From Rosistilla oblonga (lineage in GTDB: Bacteria; Planctomycetota; Planctomycetia; Pirellulales; Pirellulaceae), in the NCBI RefSeq assembly GCF_007751715.1, contig NZ_CP036292.1, positions 1,860,001 through 1,924,000 of the forward strand: DNA of 64,000 bases, written 5' to 3'. The notes below the pieces were generated by a model. The model did no database searches, was not told where the DNA came from, and saw nothing but the letters and a program-made list of their open reading frames with translations. The translations under genes were made by a program, and so were the position numbers. Numbering within the stretch: the first letter of the stretch is position 1; the number at the start of each line of letters is the position of its first letter. Below are positions 62,008-64,000 of the stretch, one piece after another.

Positions 62008-63753
62008 CTATTGCACAACCAGTTCGGGGACCAGATCGCCAAGGCGATCGAGTAAATACAAATCGACTTCGCGGGCGCTCTCCAGCTGCATCACGCGGCA
62101 GGCGATCTCTTCGCAATCGGCGATCGTCACGCTGCGAATCACCTTCTTGATCCGCGGGATCGCCAGCGGCGGAACGCTGACGCTGCGAACGCCCAGTCCC
62201 AACAGCAACAACACACGAGCAGGATTTGAGCTCATCTCGCCGCAGATGCCGACCGGCGTGTTGGTCTTGTTGGAAACATCGACGGTTTGCTGGATCAATC
62301 GCAGCACCGCCGGATCGCTCGACTGATAAAGTTCCGCAACGCTTTCGTTGCTGCGGTCGACTGCCAGCGTGTATTGCACCAGGTCGTTGGTGCCGATGCT
62401 GAAGAAATCGACCTCCTCGGCAAAGCGATCGATCATGATCACCGCGGCGGGGACTTCGACCATCATTCCGATCGGGATGTCGCTGCGGAATTCGGCCCCT
62501 TCTTCGCGAAGATCATCGATCACGATGTTGACAAGCATTCGCGCCGTTCGCAGTTCTTGCAGCGTCGAGATCAATGGGAACATCATCCGCACGTCGCCAT
62601 GCACCGCAGCCCTTAGGACGGCGCGGATTTGGGTGCGGAACAGATCCTGATTCTTCAACGACAAGCGGATGCTACGGAGTCCCAAAAACGGGTTGTTCTC
62701 GGGTTCGGTCAGCGAGGTGTGCCCCATTTTGTCGGCGCCCAGGTCGAGCGTTCGAATCACGACCGGACGACCCTGCAACGCACCGATGACTTCGGTATAC
62801 GCTTGGTAGTGGTCTTCTTCGCTCGGTTCCTCGTCGCTGCTGAGGTACAAAAATTCGGTGCGATACAGACCGATGCCGTCGGCTCCACGCTGCAGGCAGG
62901 CGTCGACTTCGTGAGGGAATTCGATGTTCGCCGAAAGCGTCACGCGATGTCCATCGACAGTCTCAGCTGGCAAGTCGCGCAGTTCGGCCAGACGCAGCGT
63001 CAGCTTTTGGCGAATCTGCGCCCGTTCCTCGTAGCGATCGATCGTCGCTTGGTCGGGATCGACGATCATGCAGCCGCGGTCGCCATCGACGATGACTTGC
63101 GAGCCCTGGCCGATGCGATCCAGGAACTGGCCGATGCCAACAACCGCTGGCAGTTCGAGTCCCTTGGCGACGATCGCTGTGTGACCGCCGGGGCCGCCGA
63201 TCTCGGTGCAGAAGCCACGCACGAATTGGCGATCGAGGTTTGCGGTTTCGCTGGGGGTTAGATTCCGGGCCAGCAGGATCACCGGTTCGTCGAGATTGCT
63301 CAACGGGTCGCTGGTGACGGCACCAAGCCGATGCAGCAGTTGCTTTTCGATATCCAGCACATCCTCGGCGCGTTCGGCCAAAAACGGGCTGTTCAGCTTG
63401 CCGAGCGCTTCGGCGTAGCGGTGCAAGACGCGGCTGACGGCGTAAGCGGCGCTTTGATGCTGTTCGTGGACACGGCCTTCGAGTTCGGCCAACAGCCCGG
63501 GATCGCTGAGCATCTGTTGTTGAGCCGAGAAGATGCGGCCGGCTTCTTCGCCCAACCGTTCAGCGGTCTGCTTGCGGTTGACCTCCAGCTGCTTGGCCAC
63601 CTTGCCAAATGCAGACAATAACCGCCCCCACTCGGCCGATGTGTCGGCCGCGGGAATAAGACACCTGGGGATGCGATACCCTTCATCGTCCAGTACTAAG
63701 GCCGGACCGATCGCAACGCCTGGTGAAACCGGGATTCCTTGAAGTTCGAGCAT
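62008..63753 (-). CDS. ptsI: Phosphoenolpyruvate-protein phosphotransferase (PTS enzyme I)
   Basis: The 581-residue enzyme has the EI N-terminal helical HPr-binding region, the swivel domain with phosphohistidine H191 in EIGGPGGHTAIVAKG, and the PEP-binding barrel (GADGIGLYRTEFLYL, VVIRTLDLGADK, NPFLGLRSIRLSL, FFSIGTNDLVQYTLAVDR). The catalytic Cys is in GICGEMSS. The flanks of the phosphohistidine are GPGGHTAI, not GGRTSHTAI as in most EI, but the histidine itself is kept. It phosphorylates HPr, whose gene lies upstream. No sugar permease (EII) is in view, so a regulatory PTS is plausible. Confidence 0.93.
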   Translation of the reverse strand: MLELQGIPVSPGVAIGPALVLDDEGYRIPRCLIPAADTSAEWGRLLSAFGKVAKQLEVNRKQTAERLGEEAGRIFSAQQQMLSDPGLLAELEGRVHEQHQSAAYAVSRVLHRYAEALGKLNSPFLAERAEDVLDIEKQLLHRLGAVTSDPLSNLDEPVILLARNLTPSETANLDRQFVRGFCTEIGGPGGHTAIVAKGLELPAVVGIGQFLDRIGQGSQVIVDGDRGCMIVDPDQATIDRYEERAQIRQKLTLRLAELRDLPAETVDGHRVTLSANIEFPHEVDACLQRGADGIGLYRTEFLYLSSDEEPSEEDHYQAYTEVIGALQGRPVVIRTLDLGADKMGHTSLTEPENNPFLGLRSIRLSLKNQDLFRTQIRAVLRAAVHGDVRMMFPLISTLQELRTARMLVNIVIDDLREEGAEFRSDIPIGMMVEVPAAVIMIDRFAEEVDFFSIGTNDLVQYTLAVDRSNESVAELYQSSDPAVLRLIQQTVDVSNKTNTPVGICGEMSSNPARVLLLLGLGVRSVSVPPLAIPRIKKVIRSVTIADCEEIACRVMQLESAREVDLYLLDRLGDLVPELVVQ

Positions 63754-63893
63754 TCAATGGCGGCACGCGCAACATCCTTACCATCGACGCGATGCTGCAG
63801 GCGATCGATCCGCCGAGCCATCGAGAGGATGAACCGAATTGGCCTTGCCATTTCTTTTCTTGTACGGTTTTTAAAGTTCAATGGTCGTCGGTC

Positions 63894-63912
63894 CCCAGCC
63901 GCATCGGCTGGG
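63894..63912. repeat. Hairpin between ptsH and ptsI
   Basis: CCCAGCCG and CGGCTGGG form a perfect 8-bp stem around a three-base loop. No T-run follows. It could attenuate transcription or stabilise the upstream mRNA segment. Confidence 0.5.
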
Positions 63913-63951
63913 AGCCATGCCGCAGCCGACAACATTTGTAGCGGCGGCGGA

Positions 63952-64000
63952 TTATTCGGCGTCGAGTTCGTGGAAACCAGCCTCGAACAACTCGGCGACC
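63952..64000 (-). CDS. ptsH: Phosphocarrier protein HPr, C-terminal end (partial)
   Basis: The minus-strand frame ends VAELFEAGFHELDAE and TAA at 63952-63954. The ending resembles HPr C-termini (L..L...GF.E), and the gene lies directly upstream of enzyme I, the usual order. Only 15 residues are visible, so the call leans on context. Confidence 0.65.
   Translation of the reverse strand, partial: VAELFEAGFHELDAE

Overview
The window looks like a planctomycete chromosome of the Pirellulales type (Rhodopirellula/Rosistilla-like); this is inferred from gene content, not from a 16S gene. The markers are a PSCyt1/DUF1549/DUF1553 protein, a PVC-type heme-binding CxxCH protein, two DUF1559 prepilin-like proteins, a tetrahydromethanopterin-linked formyltransferase, many short Planctomycetes-type secreted proteins, and GC-rich intergenic repeats.

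Left end (1-9.2 kb), accessory DNA. An McrC-type restriction gene (probably the end of an mcrBC pair), an excisionase-like HTH gene, a DUF5131 (phage Gp37/Gp68) gene and a tyrosine recombinase lie next to the 3' end of a tRNA-Leu(CAA) gene, the layout of an integrated island. The recombinase is cut in two by an IS256-family element with a clean 9-bp target duplication, so the island's own integrase is dead. A group II intron (copy 1, intact) sits directly after the terminator of a tRNA-Ser(UGA) gene.

9.6-24 kb. cysK is followed by five 33-bp tandem repeats, then a minus-strand trio of CrtI-like oxidoreductase, acyl carrier protein and ketoacyl synthase. Next come an ankyrin lipoprotein, a Ser/Thr kinase, an IS4-family element with an internal stop, a glycosyltransferase pseudogene and a GT61-like glycosyltransferase. 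A tightly overlapping minus-strand operon follows: PTPS/QueD-like protein, methyltransferase, flavin oxidoreductase and type III polyketide synthase. The last is the best candidate for a lesser-known biosynthetic system in the window.

24-49 kb, mostly core genome: a thioredoxin-YHS fusion, tRNA-Ser(GCU), carA, 5-formyltetrahydrofolate cyclo-ligase, formylmethanofuran-H4MPT formyltransferase, DUF2062, and a two-cluster ferredoxin. Then comes a seven-gene pseudopilin/GspF cluster with three GspF-like proteins and no ATPase gene in view, followed by a CPA2 antiporter with CBS domains, LssY_C, the PVC heme protein, a Gfo/Idh/MocA oxidoreductase, an esterase and a SelT/W/H-like protein.

49-64 kb: the large PSCyt1/DUF1549/DUF1553 protein with a LamG insertion, a GC-rich 100-bp repeat field, two lipoproteins and a second DUF1559 protein. 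Copy 2 of the group II intron is interrupted in its reverse transcriptase by an IS630-family element. A minus-strand series ends the window: HPr (partial), PTS enzyme I, DUF2344 and RNase E/G. Removing the IS630 and one TA gives copy 2 exactly the length of copy 1 (2184 bp).
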